Part shown: piece by piece, positions 12,802 through 24,767 of the stretch
Layout of the letters: each line of letters begins with the position of its first letter
Numbering within the stretch: position 1 is the first letter of the stretch
Assembly (NCBI GenBank): GCA_019245755.1
Contig: JAFARC010000045.1
Span: forward strand, 62,001 to 126,000
Direction: 5' to 3'
Length of the DNA: 64,000 bases
Origin: Mycobacteriaceae bacterium
GTDB taxonomy: Bacteria > Actinomycetota > Actinomycetes > Mycobacteriales > Mycobacteriaceae
Made by a program: the position numbers and the translations under genes
Notes under the pieces: model-generated
What the model saw: the letters and a program-made list of their open reading frames with translations, nothing else
Databases searched by the model: none
What the model was told of the DNA's origin: nothing

Positions 12802-14337
12802 GTGTCCGTGACGCTGCGGCCCGCGTCGCCCGCGGGCGTGCCGCTGGCCGTGCTGGCTGCCCACATCGGCGCCGCGCCGGCCGACGGCGCCAAACCGCCG
12901 GCTATCACGGTGACCGGGGTGACGCTGCGGGCACAGGACGCACTGCCCGGAGACCTGTTCGCGGCGCTGCCTGGAACCAAGACCCATGGCGCACGGTTCG
13001 CGGCCGCGGCGATCGACGGTGGCGCCGTGGCGATTCTTACCGATTCGGCCGGCGCGGCGGCGCTCCCGCCGATCAGCGGAACTCCGGTGCTGCTGCATCC
13101 CGCGCCGCGGGATGTGCTCGGCGCGGCGGCCGCGCAGGTGTACGGAGACCCGTCGGCGAAGCTGCGCGTCGTGGGAGTGACCGGTACGTCCGGCAAGACC
13201 ACCACCACCTACCTGGTCGAGGCCGGCCTGCGTGCTGCCGGGCGGCACGCCGGGCTGATCGGCACCGTCGGCATCCGCATCGACGGCGTCGACCAGCCCA
13301 GCGCGTTGACCACTCCGGAGGCCCCCGAGCTGCAGGCGCTGCTGGCGGTGATGGCCGACCACGGTGTCCAGACCGTGGTGATGGAGGTGTCCAGCCACGC
13401 CCTGGCCCTCGGCCGCGTCGACGGGACCCGGTTCGCGGTGGGCGCCTTCACCAACCTTTCGCGCGACCACCTCGACTTCCATCCGACCATGCAGGACTAC
13501 TTCGACACCAAGGCGCGGTTGTTCGGTGCCGGCTCGCCGCTGCGGGCAGGTACCGCGGTGGTATGCGTCGACGACGACGCCGGCCGTGAAATGGCAGCAC
13601 TGGCCACGGCGCCCATCACGGTTAGCGCGGAAGGCCGCGATGCCGCCTGGCGGGCGATGGACGTGCGCACCGCTGCGGGAGGGGTCCAAGAGTTCGTCGC
13701 GGTCGACCCCGGCGGCGGACGCCATGCCGTGGTGATCGGCCTGCCCGGGGCCTACAACATCGCCAACGCTCTGTTGGCCACGGCGATTCTGGACACGGTC
13801 GGTGTCACATCCGAGCAGGCGGCACCCGGGCTGCGCGACGCGCAGGTTCCGGGCCGGCTCGAAGCCGTCGACCGCGGGCAGGGTTTTCTCGCGCTCGTCG
13901 ACTACGCGCACAAGCCCGGCGCACTGCGCGCGGTGCTGGAAACCCTTCGGGCGCAGAGCGAAGGCAGGCTGGCGGTGGTGTTCGGCGCCGGCGGCAACCG
14001 CGACCCGGGCAAGCGGGCGCCGATGGGCCGCATCGCCGCCGAGCTGGCCGACCTGGTTGTCATCACCGACGACAACCCCCGCGACGAAGACCCCGCCCGG
14101 ATCCGGCAGGCGATCTTGGCGGGCGCCCGGGAAGCGGCGGCTGGTGCCGAAGTGGTAGAGGTGGCCGACCGGCGGGTGGCGATCGGGCGGGCGGTCGGGT
14201 GGGCCCGGCCGGGCGACGTTGTGCTGATCGCGGGCAAGGGCCACGAGACCGGGCAGACCGCGGCGGGGGTGACCCGGCCGTTCGACGACCGGGACGAGCT
14301 GGCCGCCGCACTGAGCGCGATACGGTCCGGCGCGTGA
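12802..14337 (+). CDS. murE: UDP-N-acetylmuramoyl-tripeptide synthetase MurE
   Basis: About 511 residues. Mur ligase with ATP loop [42 protein letters not shown] and C-terminal [13 protein letters not shown]. The DNPRDEDP motif marks the meso-diaminopimelate-adding type, as expected for mycobacteria. It adds meso-DAP to UDP-MurNAc-L-Ala-D-Glu in the cytoplasm. The start is one of three adjacent codons TTG/GTG/GTG (12796, 12799, 12802). GGAGGTGA at 12787-12794 best spaces GTG 12802. TAGTGT in the short gap before it could be an internal promoter. Overlaps murF as GTGA. Confidence 0.96.
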   Translation: MSVTLRPASPAGVPLAVLAAHIGAAPADGAKPPAITVTGVTLRAQDALPGDLFAALPGTKTHGARFAAAAIDGGAVAILTDSAGAAALPPISGTPVLLHPAPRDVLGAAAAQVYGDPSAKLRVVGVTGTSGKTTTTYLVEAGLRAAGRHAGLIGTVGIRIDGVDQPSALTTPEAPELQALLAVMADHGVQTVVMEVSSHALALGRVDGTRFAVGAFTNLSRDHLDFHPTMQDYFDTKARLFGAGSPLRAGTAVVCVDDDAGREMAALATAPITVSAEGRDAAWRAMDVRTAAGGVQEFVAVDPGGGRHAVVIGLPGAYNIANALLATAILDTVGVTSEQAAPGLRDAQVPGRLEAVDRGQGFLALVDYAHKPGALRAVLETLRAQSEGRLAVVFGAGGNRDPGKRAPMGRIAAELADLVVITDDNPRDEDPARIRQAILAGAREAAAGAEVVEVADRRVAIGRAVGWARPGDVVLIAGKGHETGQTAAGVTRPFDDRDELAAALSAIRSGA

Positions 14338-15818
14338 TCGACCTGAACGTCGCTCAGGTGGCCGAAATCGTCGGCGGCGAGCTGGCCGACATCTCCGCCG
14401 ACGAGGCGGCGCGTCTGCACGTCATCGGCACGGTCGAGTTCGACTCCCGCAAAATCGGCCCCGGCGGGTTGTTTCTGGCGCTGCCCGGGGCCCACGCCGA
14501 CGGCCACGATCATGCCGCGGCCGCGGTCGCGGCCGGCGCCGTCGCGGTGCTGGCCGCGCGGCCGGTCGGCGTGCCGGCCATCGTCGTCAAGCCGCTGGGC
14601 GACGTGGACACCGGTGCCAGCGTGCTCGAGCACGACACCGACGGCTCCGGCGCCGCGGTGCTGGCCGCGCTGGCGAGACTGGCGGCCGCCGTCGCCGCCG
14701 AGTTGTCGGCGGGTGGGCTGACGATTGTCGGGATCACCGGCTCGTCGGGCAAGACCTCCACCAAGGACCTGATCGCCGCGGTGCTCGCGCCGTTGGGTGA
14801 AGTGGTGGCGCCGCCCGGCTCGTTCAACAACGAGCTCGGTCACCCGTGGACCGTGCTGCGCGCGACCGAGGACACGGACTTCCTGGTGCTGGAGATGTCG
14901 GCGCGCCGGCCCGGCAACATCGCGGCGCTGGCCGCGATCGCGCGGCCGTCGATCGCGGTGGTGCTGAACGTCGGCACCGCCCACCTCGGCGAGTTCGGCT
15001 CGCGCGAGGCGATCGCTGCTACGAAAGCCGAACTGCCCTCAGCTGTCCCGGCATCCGGAGTGGTCATCCTGAACGCCGACGACGCCGCGGTGGCCGCGAT
15101 GGCCGAGCAGACCTCAGCCAGGGTGGTGTGGGTAAGCCGCTCGCGGCGCGCCGACGTGTGGGCCGACCAGGTGCGGCTCGACGAGCTGGCCCGGCCCAGT
15201 TTCAGCCTGCACGCCGGCGCTGCCGAGGTCCCCGTCAGCCTTGCGGTGCACGGCGACCACCACGTCGCCAATGCGCTGTGCGCGGCGGCGGTCGCGCTGG
15301 AATGCGGGGCCACCGCTAAACAGGTCGCCGACGCGCTCGCCGCGGCAGTACCGGTGTCGCGGCACCGGATGCAGGTGACCACCCGGCCCGACGGCGTCAC
15401 CGTGATCAACGACGCGTACAACGCCAACCCCGACTCGATGCGCGCCGGGTTACAGGCGTTGGCGTGGATGGCGCGCGAGTCCGGCCGGAACCGGCGCAGC
15501 TGGGCCGTGCTGGGTGAGATGGCCGAGCTCGGCGACGACGCGATTTCCGAGCACGACCGGGTGGGGCGGCTCGCCGTGCGATTAGATGTGTCACGACTCG
15601 TCGTCGTCGGAACCGGGAGGTCGATGCGAGCGATGCACCATGGAGCCGTCATGGAGGGGTCATGGGGTGGCGAGGCAACCATGGTCGCCGACGCCGACGC
15701 CGCGCTGGCCCTGCTGCAGGCCGAACTGGGAGCCGATGACGTGGTCCTGGTCAAGGCGTCGAACTCGGCCGGCCTCGGCTCGCTGGCCGAGGCGTTGACC
15801 CGGGCCACCACCGCATGA
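14334..15818 (+). CDS. murF: UDP-N-acetylmuramoyl-tripeptide--D-alanyl-D-alanine ligase MurF
   Basis: About 494 residues. N-terminal UDP-binding part ([23 protein letters not shown]), ATP loop [45 protein letters not shown], the carbamylated-lysine region and C-terminal [17 protein letters not shown] with [12 protein letters not shown]. Adds D-Ala-D-Ala to the muramoyl tripeptide, completing the pentapeptide. The frame is open into murE, but GTG 14334 overlapping its stop is the natural start. Overlaps mraY by ATGA. Confidence 0.96.
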   Translation: MIDLNVAQVAEIVGGELADISADEAARLHVIGTVEFDSRKIGPGGLFLALPGAHADGHDHAAAAVAAGAVAVLAARPVGVPAIVVKPLGDVDTGASVLEHDTDGSGAAVLAALARLAAAVAAELSAGGLTIVGITGSSGKTSTKDLIAAVLAPLGEVVAPPGSFNNELGHPWTVLRATEDTDFLVLEMSARRPGNIAALAAIARPSIAVVLNVGTAHLGEFGSREAIAATKAELPSAVPASGVVILNADDAAVAAMAEQTSARVVWVSRSRRADVWADQVRLDELARPSFSLHAGAAEVPVSLAVHGDHHVANALCAAAVALECGATAKQVADALAAAVPVSRHRMQVTTRPDGVTVINDAYNANPDSMRAGLQALAWMARESGRNRRSWAVLGEMAELGDDAISEHDRVGRLAVRLDVSRLVVVGTGRSMRAMHHGAVMEGSWGGEATMVADADAALALLQAELGADDVVLVKASNSAGLGSLAEALTRATTA

Positions 15819-16897
15819 GGCAGATACTTATCGCCGTCGGCATCGCGCTGATGGTTTCCATTCTGCTGACTCCGGCGCTGATCAGCCTGTTCACCCGGCA
15901 GGGCTTCGGCCATGAGATCCGCGCCGACGGGCCGCCCAGCCACAAGACCAAGCGCGGCACTCCGTCGATGGGCGGCGTCGCGATCGTCGCCGGCATCTGG
16001 GCCGGCTACCTGGGCACCCACCTCGTCGGCATCGCGTTTCGCGCCGACCCTCCGTCGGCTTCGGGGTTGTTGGTTCTCGGACTGGCGACCGTCCTGGGCC
16101 TGGTCGGGTTCGTCGACGACATGATCAAGATCCGCAAGGCGCGCAACCTGGGGCTGAACAAGACCGCCAAGGCGGTGGGCCAGATCCTGGCCGCGGTGGC
16201 GTTCGGTGTGCTGGTCCTGCAGTTCCGCGATCCCAATGGACTGACCCCGGCCAGTGCCCAGCTGTCGTACGTGCGGGAAATCGCCACCGTCACACTGGCT
16301 CCGGCACTGTTCGTGATGTTCTGCGTGGTGCTGGTCAGCGCCTGGTCCAACGCCGTCAACTTCACCGACGGGCTGGACGGGCTGGCCGCGGGCTGCATGG
16401 CGATGGTGACGGCCGCCTACGTCATCATCACCTTCTGGCAGTACCGCAACGCCTGCTCGACCGCGCCGGGCCTGGGCTGTTACAACGTTCGCGACCCGCT
16501 CGACCTCGCGCTGATCGCGGCGGCCACCGCCGGCGCCTGCGTCGGTTTTCTGTGGTGGAACGCCGCGCCGGCGAAGATTTTCATGGGCGACACCGGGTCG
16601 CTGGCACTCGGCGGCATCATCGCGGGCCTGTCCGTCACCAGCCGCACCGAGATCCTCGCCGTTGTGCTCGGCGCCCTGTTCGTCGCCGAGATCACGTCGG
16701 TGGTCGTGCAGATTCTCGCCTTCCGCACCACCGGGCGCCGGGTGTTCCGGATGGCTCCGTTTCATCATCACTTCGAACTGGTGGGATGGGCGGAGACGAC
16801 GGTCATCATCCGGTTCTGGCTGCTGACCGCGATCGCATGCGGGCTCGGCGTGGCGTTGTTCTACGGCGAGTGGCTTGCCGCCATCGGGCTGAGATGA
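15815..16897 (+). CDS. mraY: Phospho-N-acetylmuramoyl-pentapeptide transferase MraY
   Basis: 360 residues with about ten membrane segments. Family motifs: [37 protein letters not shown] (Mg-binding Asp pair), [27 protein letters not shown] and [10 protein letters not shown]. It moves phospho-MurNAc-pentapeptide to undecaprenyl phosphate, making lipid I at the inner face of the membrane. Overlaps murF and murD by four bases on either side. Confidence 0.97.
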   Translation: MRQILIAVGIALMVSILLTPALISLFTRQGFGHEIRADGPPSHKTKRGTPSMGGVAIVAGIWAGYLGTHLVGIAFRADPPSASGLLVLGLATVLGLVGFVDDMIKIRKARNLGLNKTAKAVGQILAAVAFGVLVLQFRDPNGLTPASAQLSYVREIATVTLAPALFVMFCVVLVSAWSNAVNFTDGLDGLAAGCMAMVTAAYVIITFWQYRNACSTAPGLGCYNVRDPLDLALIAAATAGACVGFLWWNAAPAKIFMGDTGSLALGGIIAGLSVTSRTEILAVVLGALFVAEITSVVVQILAFRTTGRRVFRMAPFHHHFELVGWAETTVIIRFWLLTAIACGLGVALFYGEWLAAIGLR

Positions 16898-18321
16898 TCG
16901 CCGAGCTGCTCCCCGGACCGCGGGTGCTGGTGGCCGGCGCCCGCGTCACCGGTCACGCGGTCGTCAGGGCGCTCGGTCCGCTCGGCGCGGAAGTCACCGT
17001 CTGCGACGACGACCCCGCCGCGGCGGCGCTGACGCCGGCAGACGCCGCGGCGCGCATCGACGACTTCGACCTGGTCGTCACCAGCCCCGGCTTCCCACCG
17101 ACGGCGCCGGTGCTCGTCGCCGCAGTGGCGACCGGGGTTCCGGTGTGGGGGGACGTCGAGCTGGCCTGGCGGCTCGACGCCGCCGGCCGTTACGGGCCGC
17201 CGCGGCGCTGGCTCGCGGTCACCGGCACGAATGGCAAGACCACGACGGCATCGATGCTGCACGCGATGCTGGTGGCCGCCGAGCGGCGCAGCGTGCTCTG
17301 CGGAAACATCGGCAATCCGGTGCTGGACATGCTGGACCAGCCGGCGGAGCTGCTGGCCGTCGAGCTGTCCAGCTTCCAGCTGCATTGGGCCCCGTCGCTG
17401 CGGCCCGATGCCGGGGTAGTGCTCAACGTCGCCGAGGATCACCTGGACTGGCACGGCTCGTTCGCGGCGTACGCCGCGGCGAAGGCGCGCGCGCTGACCG
17501 GGCGCGTCGCGGTTGCCGGCGTCGACGATCCCGTCGCCGCGCGGCTGCTCGACGCCGCCGAGGCGCCGGTACGCGTGGGGTTCCGGCTGGGTGAGCCGGC
17601 GGCGGGCGAGTTGGGCGTGTCCGACGAAGCGCTGGTCGACCGGGCGTTCGCCGACGGGCTGGCGCTCGCGCCGGTGTCGGTGATCCCGATGGCGGGTCCG
17701 GTCGGAGTGCTAGACGCGCTGGCCGCTGCCGCGCTGGCCCGTGCCGTCAACGTGCCGAGCGAGCCCATCGCCGGCGCGCTGGCGTCGTTTCGGGTGGGGC
17801 GTCACCGAGCCGAGATCGTTGCGGTGGTCGACGGTGTCACCTACATCGATGACTCGAAGGCCACCAACCCACACGCCGCTCAGGCCTCGATCGCGGCCTA
17901 CCCCCGCGTCGTCTGGGTCGCCGGCGGCCTGCTCAAGGGTGCCTCGGTGGACGACATGATTGCCGGGATCGCAAACCGGCTGGTCGCTGCCGTGCTGATC
18001 GGCCAAGACCGCGACGTGGTTGCCGACGCGTTATCACGACACGCCCCGGATGTCCCCGTCGTCGAGGTTGTGGCGGGGGAGGATGCTGTGGTGCAAGGGA
18101 CTCTTGAGTCTTCTGTGACTTCTGTGACTCGGGTGGTAGCGCCCACGGGGGGGTCGGTCGGCGACCGAGTGATGACCGAGGTCATCGACGTGGCCCGCGG
18201 TCTGGCACGCCCGGGGGACACGGTGCTGCTGGCCCCGGCCGGCGCATCATTCGACCAGTTCACCGGCTACGCCAACCGCGGCGACGCGTTCGCCGCGGCG
18301 GTGCGCGCCACCTCGCGGTAA
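16894..18321 (+). CDS. murD: UDP-N-acetylmuramoylalanine--D-glutamate ligase MurD
   Basis: About 475 residues. [13 protein letters not shown] nucleotide fold, [12 protein letters not shown] loop [47 protein letters not shown] and C-terminal [12 protein letters not shown]. Adds D-glutamate to UDP-MurNAc-L-Ala. Near residues 398-425 there is a locally unusual segment ([18 protein letters not shown]) encoded by short repeated TCTGTGACT units, which looks like a small expansion between conserved blocks. ATG 16894 overlaps the mraY stop. The next gene follows after 6 bases. Confidence 0.96.
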   Translation: MIAELLPGPRVLVAGARVTGHAVVRALGPLGAEVTVCDDDPAAAALTPADAAARIDDFDLVVTSPGFPPTAPVLVAAVATGVPVWGDVELAWRLDAAGRYGPPRRWLAVTGTNGKTTTASMLHAMLVAAERRSVLCGNIGNPVLDMLDQPAELLAVELSSFQLHWAPSLRPDAGVVLNVAEDHLDWHGSFAAYAAAKARALTGRVAVAGVDDPVAARLLDAAEAPVRVGFRLGEPAAGELGVSDEALVDRAFADGLALAPVSVIPMAGPVGVLDALAAAALARAVNVPSEPIAGALASFRVGRHRAEIVAVVDGVTYIDDSKATNPHAAQASIAAYPRVVWVAGGLLKGASVDDMIAGIANRLVAAVLIGQDRDVVADALSRHAPDVPVVEVVAGEDAVVQGTLESSVTSVTRVVAPTGGSVGDRVMTEVIDVARGLARPGDTVLLAPAGASFDQFTGYANRGDAFAAAVRATSR

Positions 18322-18327
18322 TCGGCC

Positions 18328-19848
18328 ATGCGCAACCCGCTGACCCGGCTCTCGTCCCGGGCGGACAAGTCCGCACCCGAACCTGCCGGAAGCGCCGACG
18401 CGTCCGAGCACGCCCCGGAAGAAGCACCGCCCAAGGCGCCCCGCCGCGGCCCGCACACCCGCGTGCGGGCCTGGCTGGGGCGCCCGATGACGTCGTTTCA
18501 CCTCGTCATCGCGGTTGCCGCGCTGCTGACGACGCTCGGGCTCATCATGGTGCTGTCGGCCTCCGGCGTGCACTCGTACGACGAGGACGGCTCGCCGTGG
18601 GCGATCTTCGCGCGCCAGGTGCTGTGGACCGTGGTCGGCTTGATCGCGTTCTACCTCGCACTGCGGGTGCCGGTGCGGCTGATGCGCCAGACCGCATTCG
18701 CCGGATTCGCGCTGACCATCGTGATGCTGGTCCTCGTGCTGATCCCTGGAATCGGCAAGGAAGCCAACGGATCTCGCGGCTGGTTCGTGGTGGCCGGGTT
18801 TTCGATGCAACCGTCCGAGCTGGCGAAGATCGCGTTCGCCATCTGGGGCGCGCACCTGCTGGCCTCCCGGCGGATGGAGCGGGCGTCGCTGCGCGAGATG
18901 CTGATTCCGCTGGTGCCCGCCGCGGTGATCGCGCTCGGCCTCATCGTCGCCCAGCCCGACCTCGGCCAGACCGTGTCGCTGGCGATCATCCTGCTGGGCC
19001 TGCTGTGGTACGGCGGGCTGCCGCTACGGGTGTTTTTGAGCTCGCTTTTCGCGGCCGTCGCCGCCGCGGCGGTCCTCGCGGTGTCCGAGGGTTACCGCTC
19101 CGACCGGGTGCGGTCGTGGCTGCACCCCGGCGCCGATCCGCAGGACTCCGGATACCAGGCGCGCCAGGCCAAGTTCGCGCTGGCCAACGGCGGCGTCTTC
19201 GGCGACGGGCTCGGGCAGGGCACCGCGAAGTGGAACTACCTGCCCAATGCCCACAACGACTTCATCTTCGCGATCATCGGCGAGGAGCTCGGCTTCGTCG
19301 GTGCGTTCGGCCTGCTGTGTTTGTTCGGCCTGTTCGCCTACGCCGGGATGCGGGTGGCCCGGCGGTCGGCGGACCCGTTCCTACGCCTGCTCACCGCCAC
19401 CACCACGCTGTGGGTGCTGGGCCAGGCCTTCATCAACGTCGGCTACGTCATCGGATTGCTGCCCATCACCGGCTTGCAGTTGCCGCTGATATCGGCCGGC
19501 GGAACAGCGACCGCCACCACGCTTTTGATGTTCGGCATGATCGCGAACGCGGCGCGGCACGAGCCGGAGGCGGTGGCCGCGTTGAGAGCGGGCCGCGACG
19601 ACCGGGTCAACCGCCTGCTGCGGCTGCCGCTGCCCGAGCCGTATTCGCCGACCCGCACCGAGGTGCTGCGGGAGCGGCTGCGCGCGCGGCCGACGGTGCC
19701 CAAGCCGGCGAAGAAGCCGGCCAAGAAGCCGGTGCCCGCCAAGTCGGCGCGGCGGTCAGGGCATCATAGAGTCGACCACCCCCACGGCGGCCGGCGTCGC
19801 ACCGCTTCGGGCGCGGGACGTGCACGCGTTCTGGAAGGTCGGCGATGA
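18328..19848 (+). CDS. ftsW: Septal peptidoglycan polymerase FtsW (SEDS family)
   Basis: 506 residues, about ten membrane segments. SEDS motifs seen: [76 protein letters not shown] and [19 protein letters not shown]. It polymerises lipid II with PbpB. A long basic cytoplasmic tail ([23 protein letters not shown]) follows, as in M. tuberculosis FtsW. The stop codon lies inside the first unit of the 33-bp tandem repeat, so the last few residues are repeat-adjacent. Confidence 0.95.
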   Translation: MRNPLTRLSSRADKSAPEPAGSADASEHAPEEAPPKAPRRGPHTRVRAWLGRPMTSFHLVIAVAALLTTLGLIMVLSASGVHSYDEDGSPWAIFARQVLWTVVGLIAFYLALRVPVRLMRQTAFAGFALTIVMLVLVLIPGIGKEANGSRGWFVVAGFSMQPSELAKIAFAIWGAHLLASRRMERASLREMLIPLVPAAVIALGLIVAQPDLGQTVSLAIILLGLLWYGGLPLRVFLSSLFAAVAAAAVLAVSEGYRSDRVRSWLHPGADPQDSGYQARQAKFALANGGVFGDGLGQGTAKWNYLPNAHNDFIFAIIGEELGFVGAFGLLCLFGLFAYAGMRVARRSADPFLRLLTATTTLWVLGQAFINVGYVIGLLPITGLQLPLISAGGTATATTLLMFGMIANAARHEPEAVAALRAGRDDRVNRLLRLPLPEPYSPTRTEVLRERLRARPTVPKPAKKPAKKPVPAKSARRSGHHRVDHPHGGRRRTASGAGRARVLEGRR

Positions 19849-19940
19849 GCCGCCGGCGCGAAGAGTAGAAGGTAGCGATGAGCCGCCGGCGCGAAGAGTA
19901 GAAGGTAGCGATGAACCGCTTGCGCGAAGAGCAGAGGACA
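19842..19940. repeat. Three tandem 33-bp units between ftsW and murG
   Basis: Units 19842-19874, 19875-19907 and 19908-19940. The first two are identical; the third differs at a few positions. Each starts GCGATGA and contains a GCGCGAAGAG core. The first copy supplies the TGA stop of ftsW. The array is 99 bases, so it keeps the murG frame open upstream, encoding an 11-residue repeat ([11 protein letters not shown]), although murG most likely starts after it. It resembles MIRU-type mycobacterial intercistronic repeats in position and in carrying stop/start triplets. A related single copy lies at 6448-6480. Confidence 0.88.
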
Positions 19941-19948
19941 GCCTACGG

Positions 19949-21070
19949 GTGAACAGCGCGATATCCGTGGTCCTGGCTGGTGGTGGTACGGCAGGTCATG
20001 TGGAGCCCGCAATGGCCGTGGCCGACGCGCTGACCGCGCTGGACCCGGATGTCCGGATCACGGCGCTGGGCACCCCGCGCGGGCTGGAGACCCGGCTCGT
20101 TCCCGAGCGGGGGTACCACCTCGAGCTGATCACGCCGGTTCCGCTGCCCCGGAAGCCGACCGGTGACCTGGTCAGGCTGCCGCTGCGGGTTCGGCGCGCG
20201 GTGAAACAGACCCGCGCGGTGCTCGACAACGTAGGCGCCGACGTCGTCGTCGGATTCGGCGGCTACGTCTCGCTACCCGCCTACATCGCCGCGCGGGGCG
20301 GATGGTTGCGGCGGCGGGTGCCGGTGGTGATCCACGAGGCCAACGCCAGCGCCGGGATCGCGAACCGGGTCGGCGCCCGCTCAGCGCGCCGGATCCTGTC
20401 GGCCGTGCCCGACCCGGGCCTGCCCCGCGCCGAGGTGGTCGGTGTGCCGGTCCGCTCGGCGATCACGGCGCTGGACCGGATGGCGCTGCGGGCCGAGGCG
20501 CGTGCCCGCTTCGGCTTCGCCCAGGACGCGCTGGTGCTGCTGGTGTTCGGTGGGTCGCAGGGCGCGCAGTCGATCAACCGGGCCGTCGCGCCGGCCGCGA
20601 AGGACCTTGCCGCCGCGGGCATTTCGGTACTGCACGCGCACGGCCCGAAGAACACGCTGGACCTGCGCGAGCCGGCCGACGGCGACCCGCCCTACGTGGC
20701 GGTGCCATATCTGAACCGGATGGATCTGGCCTACGCCGCGGCCGATTTGGCGATCTGCCGCTCCGGGGCGATGACGGTCGCCGAGGTATCGGCGGTTGGG
20801 CTGCCCGCGGTCTACGTGCCGCTTCCGATCGGCAACGGCGAGCAGCGACTCAATGCGTTGCCGGTGGTCAACTGCGGCGGCGGGGTGCTCGTCGACGACA
20901 AGGACCTGACACCGTCCTTCGTCGCGGACACCGTGGTTGGACTGCTCACCGACGCTCCGCGGCTGGCGGCGATGACGGCCGCCGCGGCGCTGGCCGGGCA
21001 CCGGGACGCGGCGCAGCGGGTGGCGGAGGTGGCGCTGGAGGTGGCGCGCCGGTCGCGGAGCGCACGGTGA
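19949..21070 (+). CDS. murG: UDP-GlcNAc--undecaprenyl-PP-MurNAc-pentapeptide GlcNAc transferase MurG
   Basis: About 373 residues, GT-B fold. Conserved: [100 protein letters not shown]. It makes lipid II from lipid I on the cytoplasmic face. The frame is open back to GTG 19820 through the 33-bp repeat array, which would add a repetitive 11-mer extension. GTG 19949 is preferred because family similarity starts there. M. tuberculosis MurG also has a non-conserved N-terminal extension. Overlaps murC by GTGA. Confidence 0.95.
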   Translation: MNSAISVVLAGGGTAGHVEPAMAVADALTALDPDVRITALGTPRGLETRLVPERGYHLELITPVPLPRKPTGDLVRLPLRVRRAVKQTRAVLDNVGADVVVGFGGYVSLPAYIAARGGWLRRRVPVVIHEANASAGIANRVGARSARRILSAVPDPGLPRAEVVGVPVRSAITALDRMALRAEARARFGFAQDALVLLVFGGSQGAQSINRAVAPAAKDLAAAGISVLHAHGPKNTLDLREPADGDPPYVAVPYLNRMDLAYAAADLAICRSGAMTVAEVSAVGLPAVYVPLPIGNGEQRLNALPVVNCGGGVLVDDKDLTPSFVADTVVGLLTDAPRLAAMTAAAALAGHRDAAQRVAEVALEVARRSRSAR

Positions 21071-22530
21071 GCCCGCAGCCGCTACCCGGCGAACTCGAGC
21101 GGGTGCACATGGTCGGCGTCGGCGGGGCCGGCATGTCGGGGATTGCGCGCATCCTGCTCGACCGTGGCGCGCAGGTATCCGGCTCGGACGCCAAGGAGTC
21201 GCGCGGCGTGCTGGCGCTGCGCGCCCGGGGCGCGGTGATCCGGGTCGGTCACGACCCGTCGTCGCTGGACCTGCTGCCCGGCGGTCCGACCACGGTGATC
21301 ACCACGCATGCCGCGATCCCGAAGACCAACCCGGAGCTGGTCGAGGCCCGCCGGCGCGGCATTCCGGTCGTGCTGCGGCCGGCCGTGCTCGCCAAGCTAA
21401 TGGCCGGCTACCGAACGGTGATGGTCACCGGGACTCACGGCAAGACCTCCACCACGTCGATGCTGATCGTCGCGCTGCAGCACTGCGGCCTGGACCCGTC
21501 GTTCGCGGTCGGCGGCGAGCTGGGGGAAGCCGGCACCAATGCGCACCACGGCAGCGGTGACTACTTCGTCGCCGAGGCCGACGAAAGCGACGGCTCGCTG
21601 CTCGAGTACGCACCCGACGTCGCGGTCGTCACCAACATCGAGGCCGACCACCTCGACTTCTTCGGTAGTGCCGAGGCCTACACCGCGGTGTTCGACGACT
21701 TCGCCGCCAAGCTGGCACCCGGCGGCACGCTGGTGGTCTGCGTCGACGACGCGGGTGCCGCCGGACTGGCCGAGCGCGCCAGCTCGCGCGGCGTCCGGGT
21801 GTTGCGGTACGGCAGCAGCGCCGAGGCGAACCTCGGTGGGGTGCTGCTGAGCTGGGAGCAGCAGGGCACCGGTGCGGTGGCGCACCTTCAGCTCGCGGGC
21901 GAATCGCTGGCGCGGGTCATGCGGCTGGCGGTGCCGGGGCGGCACATGGCGCTCAACGCGCTGGGGGCACTGCTGGCGGCGGTGCAGGCGGGGGCCGAAC
22001 CCGAATGCGTGCTCGACGGGCTGGCCAGCTTCGAAGGGGTCCGGCGGCGGTTCGAACTGGTCGGCGTCGCGGACTCGGTGCGGGTGTACGACGACTATGC
22101 GCACCACCCGACCGAGCTGCGCGCCACACTGGCTGCGGTGCGCACGGCCCTCGAGCAGTCCGGTGTCGGCCGCGCGATCGCGGTGTTTCAGCCGCATCTG
22201 TATTCCCGGACCGAGGTTTTCGCCCAAGAGTTCGGTGCGGCCCTCGACGACGCTGACGAGGTGTTCGTGCTCGACGTCTACGGCGCGCGTGAGCAGCCGC
22301 GCGCCGGGGTCAGCGGGGCGATTGTGGCCCAGCACGTGGGTGTCCCGGTGCATTACGTGCCCGACTTCTCTGCGGTCCCCGACCGGGTGGCCGACGTCGC
22401 GTCACCCGGTGACATCGTGATCACGCTGGGCGCAGGTGACGTCACGATGCTCGGCCAGGAGATTCTGAATTCGCTGCAGATCAAGGCCAACCGCAGCGCA
22501 CCCGGCCGCTCCGGGGTGATGCGGCGATGA
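21067..22530 (+). CDS. murC: UDP-N-acetylmuramate--L-alanine ligase MurC
   Basis: About 487 residues. [21 protein letters not shown] loop [80 protein letters not shown]. First amino acid-adding step of peptidoglycan synthesis: L-Ala onto UDP-MurNAc (UDP-MurNGlyc in mycobacteria). GTG 21067 overlaps murG, and the stop overlaps ftsQ (ATGA). Confidence 0.97.
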   Translation: MSPQPLPGELERVHMVGVGGAGMSGIARILLDRGAQVSGSDAKESRGVLALRARGAVIRVGHDPSSLDLLPGGPTTVITTHAAIPKTNPELVEARRRGIPVVLRPAVLAKLMAGYRTVMVTGTHGKTSTTSMLIVALQHCGLDPSFAVGGELGEAGTNAHHGSGDYFVAEADESDGSLLEYAPDVAVVTNIEADHLDFFGSAEAYTAVFDDFAAKLAPGGTLVVCVDDAGAAGLAERASSRGVRVLRYGSSAEANLGGVLLSWEQQGTGAVAHLQLAGESLARVMRLAVPGRHMALNALGALLAAVQAGAEPECVLDGLASFEGVRRRFELVGVADSVRVYDDYAHHPTELRATLAAVRTALEQSGVGRAIAVFQPHLYSRTEVFAQEFGAALDDADEVFVLDVYGAREQPRAGVSGAIVAQHVGVPVHYVPDFSAVPDRVADVASPGDIVITLGAGDVTMLGQEILNSLQIKANRSAPGRSGVMRR

Positions 22531-23414
22531 CGGAACCAGTGCGGGGAGACGTCGAGACGCCCGACAGCGAGCCGCAGGTCGCACCCGAGGTCGGTGCCAG
22601 CTTCGAGGGACCGCGGCGGCGTGCCCGTCGCGAACGCGAGGAACGCCGCACCGCGCAGGCGCGCGCCCGCGCCATTGAGGAGGCCCGCCGGGAGGCCAAG
22701 CGCCGGCTGACCGGCGCCCCGAGCGCACCGAAACCGCTTGCGCGCGGCGCTGTTCGGGGGTTGAAGGTGCTCACCTGGGTGGTGCTGTTGTCCATCGCCG
22801 GAGTCGGTCTGGGCCTGGTGCTGTATTTCACGCCGGTCATGTCGGTGCGCAACATCGTCATCGAGGGCATCCAGGCCGTCAGCCGCGACGAGGTCGTGGC
22901 CGCCGTCGCGGTGCGCCGCCACACACCACTGCTGCAGGTGGACACCGACAAAGTGGCCGACCGCGTCGCCACGATTCGGCGCGTGGCCAGCGTGCGGGTG
23001 CAGCGCGAGTATCCGTCGGCTCTGCGGGTGACCATCGTCGAACGGGTCCCGATCGCGGTCAAGGACTACCCGGACGGGCCGCACCTGTTCGACCGCGACG
23101 GCGTTGATTTCGCCACCGCGCCGCCGCCGTCCGGGCTGCCCTACGTCGATGTCGACAATCCCGGACCCGGCGACCCGCCGACGATGGCCGCGCTCGGTGT
23201 GCTCACCGCGCTGCGCCCCGAGGTCGTCGGACAGGTCGGCCGGGTGGCGGCGCCGTCCGTGTCGTCGATTACACTCACCCTGACCGACGGCCGGGTGGTG
23301 GTGTGGGGGACCACCGACCGCACCGATGAAAAAGCGGAGAAGCTGGGAGCGCTGCTAACCCAGCCCGGGCACACCTACGACGTGTCCAGTCCGGATTTGC
23401 CGACGGTCAAGTAG
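22527..23414 (+). CDS. ftsQ: Cell division protein FtsQ
   Basis: 295 residues. A basic cytoplasmic N-terminus ([12 protein letters not shown] onward), membrane segment [23 protein letters not shown], then a POTRA domain ([23 protein letters not shown]) and the FtsQ domain ([36 protein letters not shown]). It links FtsL and other divisome parts in the periplasm. Slightly shorter than M. tuberculosis FtsQ (314). Last gene of the uninterrupted overlapping run; 207 bases separate it from ftsZ. Confidence 0.95.
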   Translation: MTEPVRGDVETPDSEPQVAPEVGASFEGPRRRARREREERRTAQARARAIEEARREAKRRLTGAPSAPKPLARGAVRGLKVLTWVVLLSIAGVGLGLVLYFTPVMSVRNIVIEGIQAVSRDEVVAAVAVRRHTPLLQVDTDKVADRVATIRRVASVRVQREYPSALRVTIVERVPIAVKDYPDGPHLFDRDGVDFATAPPPSGLPYVDVDNPGPGDPPTMAALGVLTALRPEVVGQVGRVAAPSVSSITLTLTDGRVVVWGTTDRTDEKAEKLGALLTQPGHTYDVSSPDLPTVK

Positions 23415-23537
23415 CGCGCCGGCCGCGACGCTTGGTTTTGGGAATTTCTTCGGCGCAGAAATTCCTGACCCGTGCGTCGGCGCGCCTGCGTGGATACCGC
23501 GCGGGCCCGCCATACCGTTCTGGTTGCGCGGAACTAC

Positions 23538-23574
23538 TTGACATAACTCTAATCCTCTGGTTGAGGTTGAGACT
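23538..23574 (+). promoter_or_regulatory. Putative ftsZ promoter region
   Basis: TTGACA at 23538-23543 is a perfect -35. Candidate -10 elements downstream are weak (TGAGGT 23562-23567; TCTAAT 23548-23553 is too close). The block ACATAACTCTAA plus the GGTTGAGGTTGAGA repeat looks like the conserved ftsQ-ftsZ spacer of other mycobacteria as I remember it. The rest of the 23415-23621 gap holds only GGAGGAAG before ftsZ. Confidence 0.5.
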
Positions 23575-23621
23575 TTGCCAAAGGGTTCGGCACCAGACGA
23601 CAGCCACGGAGGAAGCGACCG

Positions 23622-24755
23622 ATGACCCCCCCGCACAACTATCTCGCCGTCATCAAAGTCGTCGGCATCGGCGGTGGCGGCGTGAACGCCGTCAACCGGA
23701 TGATCGAACAAGGGCTCAAGGGCGTGGAGTTCATCGCCATCAACACCGACGCGCAAGCGCTACTGATGAGCGATGCCGACGTAAAGCTCGACGTCGGCCG
23801 CGAGTCCACGCGCGGACTGGGCGCCGGCGCCGACCCCGAAGTCGGGCGCAAGGCCGCCGAGGACGCCAAGGACGAGATCGAGGAGCTGCTCCGCGGCGCG
23901 GATATGGTCTTCGTCACCGCCGGTGAGGGCGGCGGCACTGGCACCGGCGGCGCACCGGTGGTGGCCAGTATCGCGCGCAAGCTGGGGGCACTGACCGTCG
24001 GCGTGGTCACCCGGCCGTTCTCGTTCGAGGGCAAGCGGCGCGGCACGCAGGCCGAGGCCGGGATCACGGCGCTGCGGGAAAGCTGTGACACGCTGATCGT
24101 CATCCCCAACGACCGGTTGCTGCAGATGGGCGATGCACACGTGTCGCTGATGGACGCGTTCCGCAGCGCCGACGAGGTACTGCTCAACGGCGTGCAGGGC
24201 ATCACCGACCTGATCACCACCCCTGGCCTGATCAACGTCGACTTCGCCGACGTCAAGGGCATCATGTCCGGCGCGGGCACCGCGCTGATGGGCATCGGGT
24301 CGGCCCGGGGCGACGGCCGATCGCTCAAGGCGGCCGAGATCGCGATCAACTCCCCGCTGCTGGAGGCCTCGATGGAAGGCGCCCAGGGTGTCCTGATGTC
24401 GATCGCGGGTGGGAGCGATCTGGGCCTGTTCGAGATCAACGAGGCGGCGTCGCTGGTGCAGGAGGCGGCTCATCCCGACGCGAACATCATTTTCGGCACC
24501 GTCATCGACGACTCACTCGGCGACGAGGTGCGAGTAACGGTGATCGCGGCCGGGTTCGACGCCGCCAGCCCGAGCCGCAAGCCGGTTGTCGGGGTGGGCG
24601 CGCGCGTCGCGGCGGGCCGCGCCGGCCAGGTGACGTCCACGTTGTTCGAGCCGGCCGACGCGGCCACCGTACCTGGTCACACCAACGGCGCGACCGTGCG
24701 CATCGGCGGCGATGACGACGACGATGTCGATGTGCCCCCGTTCATGCGTCACTGA
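23622..24755 (+). CDS. ftsZ: Tubulin-like cell division GTPase FtsZ
   Basis: 377 residues; M. tuberculosis FtsZ has 379. GTP-binding [13 protein letters not shown], tubulin signature [11 protein letters not shown]7 loop [23 protein letters not shown] short acidic linker leads to the C-terminal peptide [11 protein letters not shown], which binds FtsW and SepF in mycobacteria; both partners are encoded in this window. GGAGGAAG (23608-23615) precedes ATG 23622. It has its own promoter region. Confidence 0.98.
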   Translation: MTPPHNYLAVIKVVGIGGGGVNAVNRMIEQGLKGVEFIAINTDAQALLMSDADVKLDVGRESTRGLGAGADPEVGRKAAEDAKDEIEELLRGADMVFVTAGEGGGTGTGGAPVVASIARKLGALTVGVVTRPFSFEGKRRGTQAEAGITALRESCDTLIVIPNDRLLQMGDAHVSLMDAFRSADEVLLNGVQGITDLITTPGLINVDFADVKGIMSGAGTALMGIGSARGDGRSLKAAEIAINSPLLEASMEGAQGVLMSIAGGSDLGLFEINEAASLVQEAAHPDANIIFGTVIDDSLGDEVRVTVIAAGFDAASPSRKPVVGVGARVAAGRAGQVTSTLFEPADAATVPGHTNGATVRIGGDDDDDVDVPPFMRH

Positions 24756-24767
24756 ATACTGGGCTGC

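Noticed and set aside
18088..18150. Frameshift in murD near the TCTGTGACT repeats
   Set aside because: The frame runs through and the conserved C-terminal motif follows in the same frame, so this is only a small in-frame expansion.
19842..19940. CRISPR array
   Set aside because: The three 33-bp units are directly adjacent without spacers and the sequence continues into murG; no cas genes are present.
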